Shown: one piece after another, positions 1-15,351 of the stretch | How the letters are laid out: each line of letters begins with the position of its first letter | Position numbering within the stretch: the first letter of the stretch is position 1 | Assembly: GCA_920105625.2 (NCBI GenBank) | Contig: OV050030.1 | Coordinates: 139,156,291-139,220,290 of the forward strand | DNA length: 64,000 nucleotides | Source of the DNA: Clusia tigrina | Lineage: Eukaryota > Arthropoda > Insecta > Diptera > Clusiidae | Reading direction: 5' to 3' | Position numbers and translations under genes: made by a program | The notes under the pieces: model-generated | Seen by the model: the letters and a program-made list of their open reading frames with translations, nothing else | The model's database searches: none | Told to the model about the DNA's origin: nothing

Positions 1-3000
1 ATCATTAATGGTAACAATTAACCATAACTGATAAACTCACGCATGAATGATAAAATAAATCTTCAATGGTAAAATGATTAATGAATGAAAAAATTAACAA
101 TGAATGATAAACGGAATCATGAATGATGAAAATTAACCATAAATGATAAAAATGAATCATGAATGATAAAAATTAATCATGAATGATAAAATGGAATCGT
201 GAATGATAGTAAGAAATATGAATGGTAATATGATTCATGAATAATAAAAATTTAGCACGAATATTAAAATGAATCATGAATGGATAGATGCATAATGAGT
301 GGTAAAATGAATCGTGAAAGTTAAAATGAATCATGAACTTTAAATCAATCGTGTATGATAAAATGAATCATATAAATAATGAATGGTAAAATGAATCGAA
401 TGGTAAAATCAATCGTGAATGATATGAATCATGATTGGTAAAATAAAACACGAATGATAAAAATGAATCCTGAATGAAAAATATTAATCATGAATCATAA
501 AAGTGAATCATGAATGTGAAAATGAATCATGATTGGTAAATGGAATCTTGAATGTTAAAACTAATCTTGAATGATAATATAAATCGTGAAAGATAATACA
601 AAACATGGACGGTAAATTAAAATATGAATGTTAAATCGAATAATAAATGATAATATGAATCATGAATGGTAAAATGAATCATGAACGTTAAATCAATAGT
701 GAATGAAAAAATTAATCATGAATGATATGAATCATGAATGGTTAAATGAATCGAATGATGAAAACAATCATGCATAACATGAGTCATGTAAGTAAAAATA
801 ATCACGAATGAAAATAATGATTCCTGATTGGAAAATTTAATCATGAATGATAGATTGAATCATGAATCTAAAATGAATCATGAATGGTAAATGAATTGTG
901 AATGATAAAAATTAATTCTGAATGACAAATATTAATAATGAATGATAAAATAATTCATCAATGAAAAAAGTATCATGAATGATAATGTGAATCACCAAGC
1001 TTAAAATTTAATAATAAATGTTTAAATGAATCGTGGATGATAAAAATGAATCATGAATGGTAAAATCAATCGTGAATTAGAATATGAATCATGAATGATA
1101 AGAAGAATCATGAGAGATAAAAAGATAATTGAATGATAAAATAAATCATGAATGATAAAATTAATCATTAATGAAAAAATGAATCATTAATGATACAAAT
1201 GAATCATGCATGGTAAAATGAATCATGAATAATAAAAATTAATCGTGAATAGCAAGATGAATCATGAAAGATAGAATGAATCATGAATGATAAAATTAAT
1301 AATGAATGTTAAAATGAATCATGGTTGATAAAACTGAATATTGAAAGATAAAATGAATCATGAATGATAAAATGAATCATGAATGATAAAATGAATCATT
1401 ACTGATAGCAACTAACCATAAATGATAGACTCAATCATGAAAGATAAAATAAATCTTGAATGGTAAAATGATTGATGAATGATAAAAATGAACAATGAAT
1501 GATAAACGGAATCATGAATGATCAAAATTAATCGTAAATGATAAAAATGAATCATGAATAATAAAAATTAATCATGAATGATAAGAGTGCATCGTGAATG
1601 ATAATATGAATCGTGAATGACAATAAGAATCATGAATGGTAATATGATTCCTGAATAATAAAAATTAATCATGAATGGAAGCGCATGAGAGGCAAATTGA
1701 AACGTGAATGGTAAAATGAATCATGAATGATAGAATAAATCATTAATTTATAAAATGAATCATGAATAGTAATATGAATCATGGTTGATTAAACTGAATA
1801 ATGAAAGATAAATGAGTCAAGAATGATAAAATCAGTCATGAATGATAAAATGAATCAATAATGATAACAATTAACCATAAATGATAGACTCAATCATGAA
1901 TGATAAAATAAATGTTGAATGGTAAAATGATTAATGAATGAACAAATTTACAATGAATGATAAACGGAATCATGAATGATGAAAATTAATCATAAATGAT
2001 AAAAATGAATCATGAATGATAAAAATTAATCATAAATGATAAAATGGAATCGTGAATGATAATAAGAAATATGAATGGGAATATGATTCATGAATAATAA
2101 AAATTAAGCTCGAATATTAAAATGAATCATGAATGGAAAGCAGCATCATGAGTGGTAAAATGAATCGTGAAAGTTAAAATGAATCATGAACTTTAAATCA
2201 ATCGTGAATGATAAAATGAATCATGAATGATAATATGAATAATGAATGATAAAATGAATCGAATGGTAAAATCAGTCGTGAATGATATGAATCATGATTG
2301 GTAAAATAAATCACGAATGATAAAAATGAATCCTGAATGAAAAATATTAATCATGAATCATAAAAATGAATCATGAATGTGAAATTGAATCATGAATGTG
2401 AAATTGAATCATGAATAGTAAATGGAATCTTGAATGTTAAAACTAATCGTGAATGATAATATAAATCGTGAATGATAATACAAATCATGGACGGCAAATT
2501 AAAATATGAATGTTAAATCGAATCATAAATGATAATATGAATCATGAATGGTAAAATCAATCATGAACGTTAAATCAGTCGTGTATGATAAAATGAGTCA
2601 TGAATGATAATATGAATAATGAATGGTAAAATGAATCGAATGGTAAAATGAATCGTGAATGATATGAATCATGATTGGTAAAATAAATCACGAATGATAA
2701 AAATGAATCCTGTATGATAAATATTAATCATGAATGATAAAATGAATGGTCAATGGTAAAATGAATCATGAATGATAAAAATGAATCTCGAATGGTAAAA
2801 TTAATGAACGATAAAACTAATCATGAATGATAAAAAGAATAATGACTGATAATATGAATCATGACTGATAATATGAATCATGACTGATAATATGAATTAT
2901 GAATATTAAAATGATTCATGAATGTTAAATGGAATCATAAATGAATCATGAATGCCAAAATGAATCATGATTTTTAAAGCTATCGTGAATGATAGGATGA

Positions 3001-5040
3001 ATCATGAATGATAAAAAGAATCATGAATCAAAAAATGTATCATTAGTGATCAAATGAATCATGAATGATAAAAATGAATGGTAAAATGAATCATGGATTA
3101 TAAAAATGAATCATGAATGGTAAAGTGAGTCGCGAATGATAATATGAATCATGAATGATAAAAAGAATCATGAAAGAAGAAATGAATAATGAATGATAAA
3201 ATGAATCATGAATGATAAAATTAATAATTAATGATAAAATGAATCCTTAATGATAAAAATTAACCTTGAATGATAGAATCAATCATGAATGATAAAAGTG
3301 AATCATGAATGAAAAAATGAATCACGAATGATAATATGAATCGTGAATGATAATAAGAATCATAATTGATTCATGAATAATAAAAACTAATCAGAATGGG
3401 TAAGATGTAGAATGAGTGGCATAATTAATCGTGAATAAGAAAATGAGACATGAATGGTGATATGAATCATGACTGACAAAATAAAAGTGAATTGTGAAAG
3501 GCAAAATGTATCATGAAAGTTAAATCAATCGTAAATGATAAAATGAATCATGAATGATAATATGAATCATGAGTGGCAAAATGAATAGAATGATAAAAAC
3601 AATCGGGAATGATATAAATCATGAATGATAAAAATCGTGAAGGAAAAAATAAATCATGAATGATAGAATGAGTCATAAATGTAAACTGAATCCAGAATTG
3701 TAAATCAATCGTGAATGATAAAATGAATCCTGAATGATAAATATTAATCAAGAATGATAAAATGAATCATGATTGAAAAAAGCATCATGAATGAAAATGT
3801 AAATCACGAAGTTTAAAATTGAATAATGAATGTTAAAATGAAACTTGGATGATAAAATTTAATAATGAATGTGAAAATGAACCGCGGATGATGAAAATGA
3901 ATCATGAATGGTCAAATGAATCATGAACGTCAAATCAATAGTGAATGATAAAATGAATCATGTATGATATGAATCATGAATGGAATCGAATGATGAAAAC
4001 AATCATGCATGACATGAGTAATGTATGTAAAAAGAATCACGAATGATAAAACTGATTCCTGATTGGAAGAATTAATCATGAATGATAGATTGAATCATGA
4101 ATGTAAAATGAGTCATGAATCGTAAAAGAATTGTGAATGATAAAAATGAATCCTGAATGATAAATATTAATAATGAATGATAAAATAATTTATCAATGAA
4201 AAAAAGTATCATGAATGATAATGTGAATCACGAAATTTAATATTTAATAATAAATGTTAAAATGAATCGTGGATGATAAAAATGAATCATGAATGGTAAA
4301 ATGAATCGTGAATGATAATTGCAATCATGACTCATAAAAAGACTCATAAATGATAAAATGAATGATAAAATTTAACCATGAATGATAGAATCATGAATGA
4401 TAACATGAATCTTGAATAATAAGAATCATGAATGGTAAAATGTTTCATGAATAATAAAAATTAATCATGCATCATGAATGGAAAGATGCATCGTGAGTGG
4501 CAAAATGTATCGTGAAAGGTAAAATGAATCATGAACATTAAATCGATCGTGAATGATAAAATGAATCATCAATGAAAAAAAGTATCATGAATGATAATGT
4601 GAATCACGAAGTTTAAAATTTAATAATAAATGTTTAAATGAATCGTGGATGATAAAAATGAATCATGAATGGTAAAATCAATCGTGAATTAGAATATGAA
4701 TCATGAATGATAAGAAGAATCATGAGAGATAAAAAGAATAATGAATGATAAAATAAATCATGAATGATTAAATTAATCATTAATGAAAAAATGAATTATT
4801 AATGATAAAAATGAATCATGCATGGTAAAATGAATCATGAATAATAAAAATTAATCATAAATGTTAAGATGAAGCATGAAAGATAGAATGAATCATGAAT
4901 GATAAAATGAATAATGAATGTTAAAATGAATCATGGTTGATAAAACTGAATAATGAAAGATAAAATGAATCATGAATGATAAAATGATAAAATGAATCAT
5001 GAATGATAAAATGAATCATTAATGATAACAACTAACCATA
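1..5040 (+). repeat. 5-kb higher-order repeat unit A (window edge cuts its start)
   Basis: The first 5.0 kb form one higher-order unit. It starts with the landmark gtaacaattaaccataactg (position 11), which recurs at 10,020, 15,352, 20,736 and 26,127. It shares private variants with unit E about 20.7 kb downstream: cttcaatgg near 52, ccaagcttaaaattt near 991, and aaatgttgaatgg near 1,911. It holds the long form of a 53-bp indel (3,067-3,119). The unit breaks at 5,040/5,041, where the sequence jumps ahead by about 762 bp relative to intact units. Confidence 0.8.
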
Positions 5041-8000
5041 AATGAATCGAATGGTAAAAACAATCGTGAATGATACGAATCATGATTGGTAAAATAAATC
5101 ACGAATGATAAAAATGAATCCTGAATGAAAAATATTAATCATGAATCATAAAAGTGAATCATGAATGTGAAAATGAATCATGATTGGTAAATGGAATCTT
5201 GAATGTTAAAACTAATCTTGAATGATAATATAAATCGTGAATGATAATACAAAACATGGACGGTAAATTAAAATATTAATGTTAAATCGAATAATAAATG
5301 ATAATAAGAATCATGAATGGTAAAATGAATCATGAACGTTAAATCAATAGTGAATGAAAAAATGAATCATGAATGATATGAATCATGAATGGTTAAATGA
5401 ATCGAATGATGAAAACAATCATGCATAACATGAGTCATGTAAGTAAAAATAATCACGAATGATAAAAATGATTCCTGATTGGAAAATTTAATCATGAATG
5501 ATAATATGAATCATGAATCTAAAATGAATCATGAATGGTAAATGAATTGTGAATGATAAAAATTAATCCTGAATGACAAATATTAATAATGAATGATAAA
5601 ATAATTCATCAATGAAAAAAAGTATCATGAATGATAATGTTAATCACGAAGTTTAAAATTTAATAATAAGTGTTTAAATGAATCGTGGATGATAAAAATG
5701 AATCATGAATGGTAAAATCAATCGTGAATTAGAATATGAATCACGAATGATAAGAAGAATCATGAGAGATAAAAAGAAAATTGAATGATAAAATAAATCA
5801 TGAATGATAAAATTAATCATTAATGAAAAAATGAATCATTAATGATACAAATGAATCATGCATGGTAAAATGAATCATAAATAATAAAAATTAATCGTGA
5901 ATAGCAAGATGAATCATGAAAGATAGAATGAATCATGAATGATAAAATTAATAATGAATGTTAAAATGAATCATGGTTGATAAATCTGAATAATGAAAGA
6001 TAAAATGAATCATGAATGATAAAATGAATCATGAATGATAAAATAAATCATTACTGATAGCAACTAACCATAAATGATAGACTCAATCATGAATGATAAA
6101 ATAAATCTTGAATGGTAAAATGATTGATGAATGATAAAAATGAACAATGAATGATAAACGGAATCATGAATGATCAAAATTAATCGTAAATGATAAAAAT
6201 GAATCATGAATAATAAAAATTAATCATGAATGATAAGAGTGCATCGTGAATGATAATATGAATCGTGAATGACAATAAGAATCATGAATGGTAATATGAT
6301 TCCTGAATAATAAAAATTAATCATGAATGGAAGCGCATGAGAGGCAAATTGAAACGTGAATGGTAAAATGAATCATGAATGATAGAATAAATCATTAATT
6401 TATAAAATGAATCATGAATAGTAAAATGAATCATGGTTGATTAAACTGAATAATGAAAGATAAATGAGTCAAGAATGATACAATCAGTCATGAATGATAA
6501 AATGAATCAATAATGATAACAATTAACCATAAATGATAGACTCAATCATGAATGATAAAATAAATCTTGAATGGTAAAATGATTAATGAATGAAAAAATT
6601 AACAATGAATGATAAACGGAATCATGAATGATGAAATTTATCATAAATGATAAAAATGAATCATGAATGATAAAAATTAATCATGAATGATAAAATGGAA
6701 TCGTGAATGGTAAGAAATATGAATGGGAATATGATTCATGAATAATAAAAATTAAGCTCGAATATTAAAATGAATCATGAATGGAATGCTGCATCATGAG
6801 TGGTAAAATGAATCGTGAAAGTTAAAATGAATCATGAACTTTAAATCAATCGTGAATGATAAAATGAATCATGAATGATAATATGAATAATGAATGGTAA
6901 AATGAATCGAATGGTAAAATCAATCGTGAATGATATGAATCATGATTGGTAAAATAAATCACGAATGATAAAAATGAATCCTGAATGAAAAATATTAATC
7001 ATGAAGCATAAAAATGAATCATGAATGTGAAATTGAATCATGAATGTGAAATTGAATCATGAATAGTAAATGGAATCTTGAATGTTAAAACTAATCGTGA
7101 ATGATAATATAAATCGTGAATGATAATACAAATCATGGACGGTAAATTAAAATATGAATGTTAAATCGAATCATAAATGATAATATGAATCATGAATGGT
7201 AAAATCAATCATGAACGTTAAATCAGTCGTGTATGATAAAATGAGTCATGAATGATAATATGAATAATGAATGGTAAAATGAATCGAATGGTAAAATGAA
7301 TCGTGAATGATATGAATCATGATTGGTAAAATAAATCACGAATGATAAAAATGAATCCTGTATGAAAAATATTAATCATGAATGATAAAATGAATGGTCA
7401 ATGGTAAAATGAATCATGAATGATAAAAATGAATCTCGAATGGTAAAATTAATGAACGATAAAACTAATCATGAATGATAAAAAGAATAATGACTGATAA
7501 TATGAATCATGACTGATAATATGAATCATGACTGATAATATGAATTATGAATATTAAAATGATTCATGAATGTTAAATGGAATCATAAATGAATCATGAA
7601 TGCCAAAATGAATCATGATTTTTAAAGCTATCGTGAATGATAGGATGAATCATGAATGATAAAAAGAATCATGAATCAAAATATGTATCATTAGTGATCA
7701 AATGAATCATGAATGGTAAAGTGAGTCGCGAATGATAATATGAATCATGAATGATAAAAAGAATTATGAAAGAAGAAATGAATAATGAATGATAAAATGA
7801 ATCATGAATGATAAAATTAATAGATAATGATAAAATGAATCCTTAATGATAAAAATTAACCTTGAATGATAGAATCAATCATGAATGATAAAAGTGAATC
7901 ATGAATGGAAAAATGAATCACGAATGATAATATGAATCGTGAATGATAATAAGAATCATAATTGATTCATGAATAATAAAAACTAATCAGAATGGGTAAG

Positions 8001-10019
8001 ATGTAGAATGAGTGGCATAATTAATCGTGAATAAGAAAATGAAACATGAATGGTGAAATGAATCATGACTGACAAAATAAAAGTGAATTGTGAAAGGCAA
8101 AATGTATCATGAAAGTTAAATCAATCGTAAATGATAAAATGAATCATGAATGATAATATGAATCATGAGTGGTAAAATGAATAGAATGATAAAAACAATC
8201 GTGAATGATATAAATCATGAATGATAAAAATCCTGAAGGAAAAAATAAATCATGAATGATAGAATGAGTCATAAATGTAAACTGAATCCAGAATTGTAAA
8301 TCAATCGTGAATGATAAAATGAATCCTGAATGATAAATATTAATCAAGAATGATAAAATGAATCATGATTGAAAAAAAGCATCATGAATGATAATGTAAA
8401 TCACGAAGTTTAAAATTGAATAATGAATGTTAAAATGAACCGTGGATGATAAAATTTAATAATGAATGTGAAAATGAACCGCGGATGATAAAAATGAATC
8501 ATGAATGGTAAAATGAATCATGAACGTTAATTCAATAGTGAATGATAAAATGAATCATGTATGATATGAATCATGAATGGTTAAATGAATCGAATGATGA
8601 AAACAATCATGCATGACATGAGTAATGTATGTAAAAAGAATCACGAATGATAAAACTGATTCCTGATTGGAAAAATTAATCATGAATGATAGATTCAATC
8701 ATGAATGTAAAATGAATCATGAATCGTAAATGAATTGTGAATGATAAAAATGAATCCTGAATGATAAATATTAATCATGAATGATAAAATAATTTATCAA
8801 TGAAAAAAAGTATCATGAATGATAATGTGAATCACGAAATTTAATATTTAATAATAAATGTTAAAATGAATCGTGGATGATAAAAATGAATCATGAATGG
8901 TAAAATGAATCGTGAATGATAATTGCAATCATGACTCATAAAAAGACTCATAAATGATAAAATGAATGATAAAATTTAACCATGAATGATAGAATCATGA
9001 ATGATAACATGAATCTTGAATCATAAGAATCATGAATGGTAAAATGTTTCATGAATAATAAAAATTAATCATGAATCATGAATGGAAAGATGCATCGTGA
9101 GTGGCAAAATGTATCGTGAAAGGTAAAATGAATCATGAACATTAAATCGATCGTGAATGATAAAATGAATCATCAATGAAAAAAAGTATCATGAATGATA
9201 ATGTGAATCACGAAGTTTAAAATTTAATAATAAATGTTTAAATGAATTGTGGATGATAAAAATGAATCATGAATGGTAAAATCAATCGTGAATTAGAATA
9301 TGAATCATGAATGATAAGAAGAATCATGAGAGATAAAAAGAATAATGAATGGTAAAATAAATCATGAATGATTAAATTAATCATTAATGAAAAAATGAAT
9401 CATTAATGATAAAAATGAATCATGCATGGTAAAATGAATCATGAATAATAAAAATTAATCATGAATGTTAAGATGAAGCATGAAAGATAGAATGAATCAT
9501 GAATGATAAAATTAATAATGAATGTTAAAATGAATCATGGTTGATAAAACTGAATAATGAAAGATAAAATTAATCATGAATGATAAAATGAATCATGAAT
9601 GATAAAATGAATCATTAATGATAACAACTAACCATAAATGATAGACTCCATCATGAATGATAAAATAAATCTTGAATGGTAAAATGATTGATGAATGATA
9701 AAAATGAACAATGAATGATAAACGGAATCATGAATAATCAAAATTAATCGTAAATGATAAAAATGAATCATGAATGATAAAAATGAATAATGAATGATAA
9801 AAATTACTCATGAATGATAAAAGTGAATCGGGAATGATAATGTGAATTTTGAATGATAATAAGAATCATGAATAGTAATATGATTCCTGAATAATAAAAA
9901 TTAATCATGAATGGAAGAGCATGGCATAATGAAACGTGAATGGTAAAATGAATCATGAATGATAGAATAAATCATTAATTTATAAAATGAATCATGAATG
10001 GTAAAATGAATCATTAATG
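5041..10019 (+). repeat. Higher-order repeat unit B, 5'-truncated
   Basis: This unit lacks the roughly 762 bp that should join it to unit A, so it has no gtaacaattaaccataactg landmark of its own. It aligns with unit C at offsets of 5,358, then 5,351, then 5,332 bp as small indels accumulate. It shares private variants with unit F (aaatattaatgtt near 5,271 and 26,736; gaatggtaagaaatatg near 6,713 and 28,171) at an offset of about 21,465 bp. It carries the short form of the 53-bp indel near 7,718. Confidence 0.8.
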
Positions 10020-13000
10020 GTAACAATTAACCATAACTGATAGACTCACGCATGAATGATAAAATAAATCTTGAATGGTAAAATGATTAATGAATGAAAA
10101 AATTAACAATGAATGATAAACGGAATCATGAATGATGAAAATTAACCATAAATGATCAAAATGAATCATGAATGATAAAAATTAATCATGAATGATAAAA
10201 TGGAATCGTGAATGATAGTAAGAAATATGAATGGTAATATGATTCATGAAAAATAAAAATTTAGCACGAATATTAAAATGAATCATGAATGGATAGATGC
10301 ATAATGAGTGGTGAAATGAATCGTGAAAGTTAAAATGAATCATGAACTTTAAATCAATCGTGTATGATAAAATGAATCATATAAATAATGAATGGTAAAA
10401 TGAATCGAATGGTAAAATCAATCGTGAATGATATGAATCATGATTGGTAAAATAAAACACGAATGATAAAAATGAATCCTGAATGAAAAATATTAATCAT
10501 GAATCATCAAAGTGAATCATGAATGTGAAAATGAATCATGATTGGTAAATGGAATCTTGAATGTTAAAACTAATCTTGAATGATAATATAAATCGTGAAT
10601 GATAATACAGAACATGGACGGTAAATTAAAATATGAATGTTAAATCGAATAATAAATGATAATATGAATCATGAATGGTAAAATGAATCATGAACGCTAA
10701 ATCAATAGTGAATGAAAAAATGAATCATGAATGATATGAATCATGAATGGGTAAATGAATCGAATGATGAAAACAATCATGCATAACATGAGTCATGTAA
10801 GTAAAAATAATCACGAATGATAAAAATGATTCCTGATTGGAAAATTTAATCATGAATGATAGATTGAATCATGAATCTAAAATGAATCATGAATGGTAAA
10901 TGAATTGTGAATGATAAAAATTAATCCTGAATGACAAATATTAATAATGAATGATAAAATAATTCATCAATGAAAAAAAGTATCATGAATGATAATGTGA
11001 ATCACGAAGTTTAAAATTTAATAATAAATGTTTAAATGAATCGTGGATGATAAAAATGAATCATGAATGGTAAAATCAATCGTGAATTAGAATATGAATC
11101 ATGAATGATAAGCAGAATCATGAGAGATAAAAAGAAAATTGAATGATAAAATAAATCATGAGTGATAAAATTAATCATTAATGAAAAAATGAATCATTAA
11201 TGATACAAATGAATCATCCATGGTAAAATGAATCATGAATAATAAAAATTAATCGTGAATAGCAAGATGAACCATGAAAGATAGAATGAATCATGAATGA
11301 TAAAATTAATAATGAATGTTAAAATGAATCATGGTTGATAAAACTGAATAATGAAAGATAAAATGAATCATGAATGATAAAATGAATCATGAATGATCAA
11401 ATGAATCATTACGGATAGCAACTAACCATAAATGATAGACTCAATCATGAATGATAAAATAAATCTTGAATGGTAAAATGATTGATGAATGATAAAAATG
11501 AATGATAACCGGAATCATGAATGATCAAAATTAATCGTAAATGATAAAAATGAATCATGAATAATAAAAATTAATCATGAATGATAAGAGTGCATCGTGA
11601 ATGATAATATGAATCGTGAATGACAATAAGAATCATGAATGGTAATATGATTCCTGAATAATAAAAATTAATCATGAATGGAAGCGCATGAGAGGCAAAT
11701 TGAAACGTGAATGGTAAAATGAATCATGAATGATAGAATAAATCATTAATTTATAAAATGAATCATGAATAGTAAAATGAATCATGGTTGATTAAACTGA
11801 ATAATGAAAGATAAATGAGTCAAGAATGATAAAATCAGTCATGAATGATAAAATGAATCAATAATGATAACAATTAACCATAAATGATAGACTCAATCAT
11901 GAATGATAAAATAAATCTTGAATGGTAAAATGATTAATGAATGAAAAAATTAACAATGAATGATAAACGGAATCATGAATGATGAAATTTATCATAAATG
12001 ATAAAAATGAATCATGAATGATAAAAATTAATCATGAATGATAAAATGGAATCGTGAATGATAAGAAATATGAATGGGAATATGATTCATGAATAATAAA
12101 AATTAAGCTCAAATATTAAAATGAATCATGAATGGAATGCTGCATCATGAGTGGTAAAATGAATCGTGAAAGTTAAAATGAATCATGAACTTTAAATCAA
12201 TCGTGAATGATAAAATGAATAATGAATGGTAAAATGAATCGAATGGTAAAATCAATCGTGAATGATATGAATCATGATTGGTAAAATAAATCACGAATGA
12301 TAAAAATGAATCCTGAATGAAATATATTAATCATGAATCATAAAAATGAATCATGAATGTGAAATTGAATCATGAATGTGAAATTGAATCATGAATAGTA
12401 AATGGAATCTTGAATGTTAAAACTAATCGTGAATGATAATATAAATCGTGAATGATAATACAAATCATGGACGGTAAATTAAAATATGAATGTTAAATCG
12501 AATCATAAATGATAATATGAATCATGAATGGTAAAATCAATCATGAACGTTAAATCAGTCGTGTATGATAAAATGAGTCATGAATGATAATATGAATAAT
12601 GAATGGTAAAATGAATCGAATGGTAAAATGAATCGTGAATGATATGAATCATGATTGGTAAAATAAATCACGAATGATAAAAATGAATCCTGTATGATAA
12701 ATATTAATCATGAATGATAAAATGAATGGTCAATGGTAAAATGAATCATGAATGATAAAAATGAATCTCGAATGGTAAAATTAATGAACGATAAAACTAA
12801 TCATGAATGATAAAAAGAATAATGACTGATAATATGAATCATGACTGATAATATGAATCATGACTGATAATATGAATTATGAATATTAAAATGATTCATG
12901 AATGTTAAATGGAATCATAAATGAATCATGAATGCCAAAATGAATCATGATTTTTAAAGCTATCGTGAATGATAGGATGAATCATGAATGATAAAAAGAA

Positions 13001-15351
13001 TCATGAATCAAAATATGTATCATTAGTGATCAAATGAATCATGAATGGTAAAGTGAGTCGCGAATGATAATATGAATCATGAATGATAAAAAGAATTATG
13101 AAAGAAGAAATGAATAATGAATGATAAAATGAATCATGAATGATAAAATTAATAGATAATGATAAAATGAATCCTTAATGATAAAAATTAACCTTGAATG
13201 ATAGAATCAATCATGAATGATAAAAGTGAATCATGAATGGAAAAATGAATCACGAATGATAATATGAATCGTGAATGATAATAAGAATCATAATTGATTC
13301 ATGAATAATAAAAACTAATCAGAATGGGTAAGATGTAGAATGAGTGGCATAATTAATCGTGAATAAGAAAATGAAACATGAATGGTGAAATGAATCATGA
13401 CTGACAAAATAAAAGTGAATTGTGAAAGGCAAAATGTATCATGAAAGTTAAATCAATCGTAAATGATAAAATGAATCATGAATGATAATATGAATCATGA
13501 GTGGTAAAATGAATAGAATGATAAAAACAATCGTGAATGATATAAATCATGAATGATAAAAATCGTGAAGGAAAAAATAAATCATGAATGATAGAATGAG
13601 TCATAAATGTAAACTGAATCCAGAATTGTAAATCAATCGTGAATGATAAAATGAATCCTGAATGATAAATATTAATCAAGAATGATAAAATGAATCATGA
13701 TTGAAAAAAAGCATCATGAATGATAATGTAAATCACGAAGTTTAAAATTGAATAATGAATGTTAAAATGAACCGTGGATGATAAAATTTAATAATGAATG
13801 TGAAAATGAACCGCGGATGATAAAAATGAATCATGAATGGTAAAATGAATCATGAACGTTAATTCAATAGTGAATGATAAAATGAATCATGTATGATATG
13901 AATCATGAATGGTTAAATGAATCGAATGATGAAAACAATCATGCATGACATGAGTAATGTATGTAAAAAGAATCACGAATGATAAAACTGATTCCTGATT
14001 AGAAAAATTAATCATGAATGATAGATTCAATCATGAATGTAAAATGAATCATGAATCGTAAATGAATTGTGAATGATAAAAATGAATGCTGAATGATAAA
14101 TATTAATCATGAATGATAAAATAATTTATCAATGAAAAAAAGTATCATGAATGATAATGTGAATCACGAAATTTAATATTTAATAATAAATGTTAAAATG
14201 AATCGTGGATGATAAAAATGAATCATGAATGGTAAAATGAATCGTGAATGATAATTGCAATCATGACTCATAAAAAGACTCATAAATGATAAAATGAATG
14301 ATAAAATTTAACCATGAATGATAGAATCATGAATGATAACATGAATCTTGAATCATAAGAATCATGAATGGTAAAATGTTTCATGAATAGTAAAAATTAA
14401 TCATGAATCATGAATGGAAAGATGCATCGTGAGTGGCAAAATGTATCGTGAAAGGTAAAATGAATCATGAACATTAAATCGATCGTGAATGATAAAATGA
14501 ATCATCAATGAAAAAAAGTATCATGAATGATAATGTGAATCACGAAGTTTAAAATTTAATAATAAATGTTTAAATGAATTGTGGATGATAAAAATGAATC
14601 ATGAATGGTAAAATCAATCGTGAATTAGAATATGAATCATGAATGATAAGAAGAATCATGAGAGATAAAAAGAATAATGAATGGTAAAATAAATCATGAA
14701 TGATTAAATTAATCATTAATGAAAAAATGAATCATTAATGATAAAAATGAATCATGCATGGTAAAATGAATCATGAATAATAAAAATTAATCATGAATGT
14801 TAAGATGAAGCATGAAAGATAGAATGAATCATGAATGATAAAATTAATAATGAATGTTAAAATGAATCATGGTTGATAAAACTGAATAATGAAAGATAAA
14901 ATTAATCATGAATGATAAAATGAATCATGAATGATAAAATGAATCATTAATGATAACAACTAACCATAAATGATAGACTCCATCATGAATGATAAAATAA
15001 ATCTTGAATGGTAAAATGATTGATGAATGATAAAAATGAACAATGAATGATAAACGGAATCATGAATAATCAAAATTAATCGTAAATGATAAAAATGAAT
15101 CATGAATGATAAAAATGAATAATGAATGATAAAAATTACTCATGAATGATAAAAGTGAATCGGGAATGATAATGTGAATTTTGAATGATAATAAGAATCA
15201 TGAATAGTAATATGATTCCTGAATAATAAAAATTAATCATGAATGGAAGAGCATGGCATAATGAAACGTGAATGGTAAAATGAATCATGAATGATAGAAT
15301 AAATCATTAATTTATAAAATGAATCATGAATGGTAAAATGAATCATTAATG
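10020..15351 (+). repeat. Higher-order repeat unit C (5,332 bp)
   Basis: This is a complete unit bounded by two copies of the gtaacaattaaccataactg landmark. It is nearly identical by eye to the start of unit D at an offset of exactly 5,332 bp. The two share a 19-bp loss near 12,210 and 17,540 that unit B does not have near 6,880. The second half matches unit B at the same 5,332-bp offset, with only scattered single-base changes (for example near 13,991, 14,088 and 14,390). It carries the short form of the 53-bp indel near 13,050. Confidence 0.85.
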
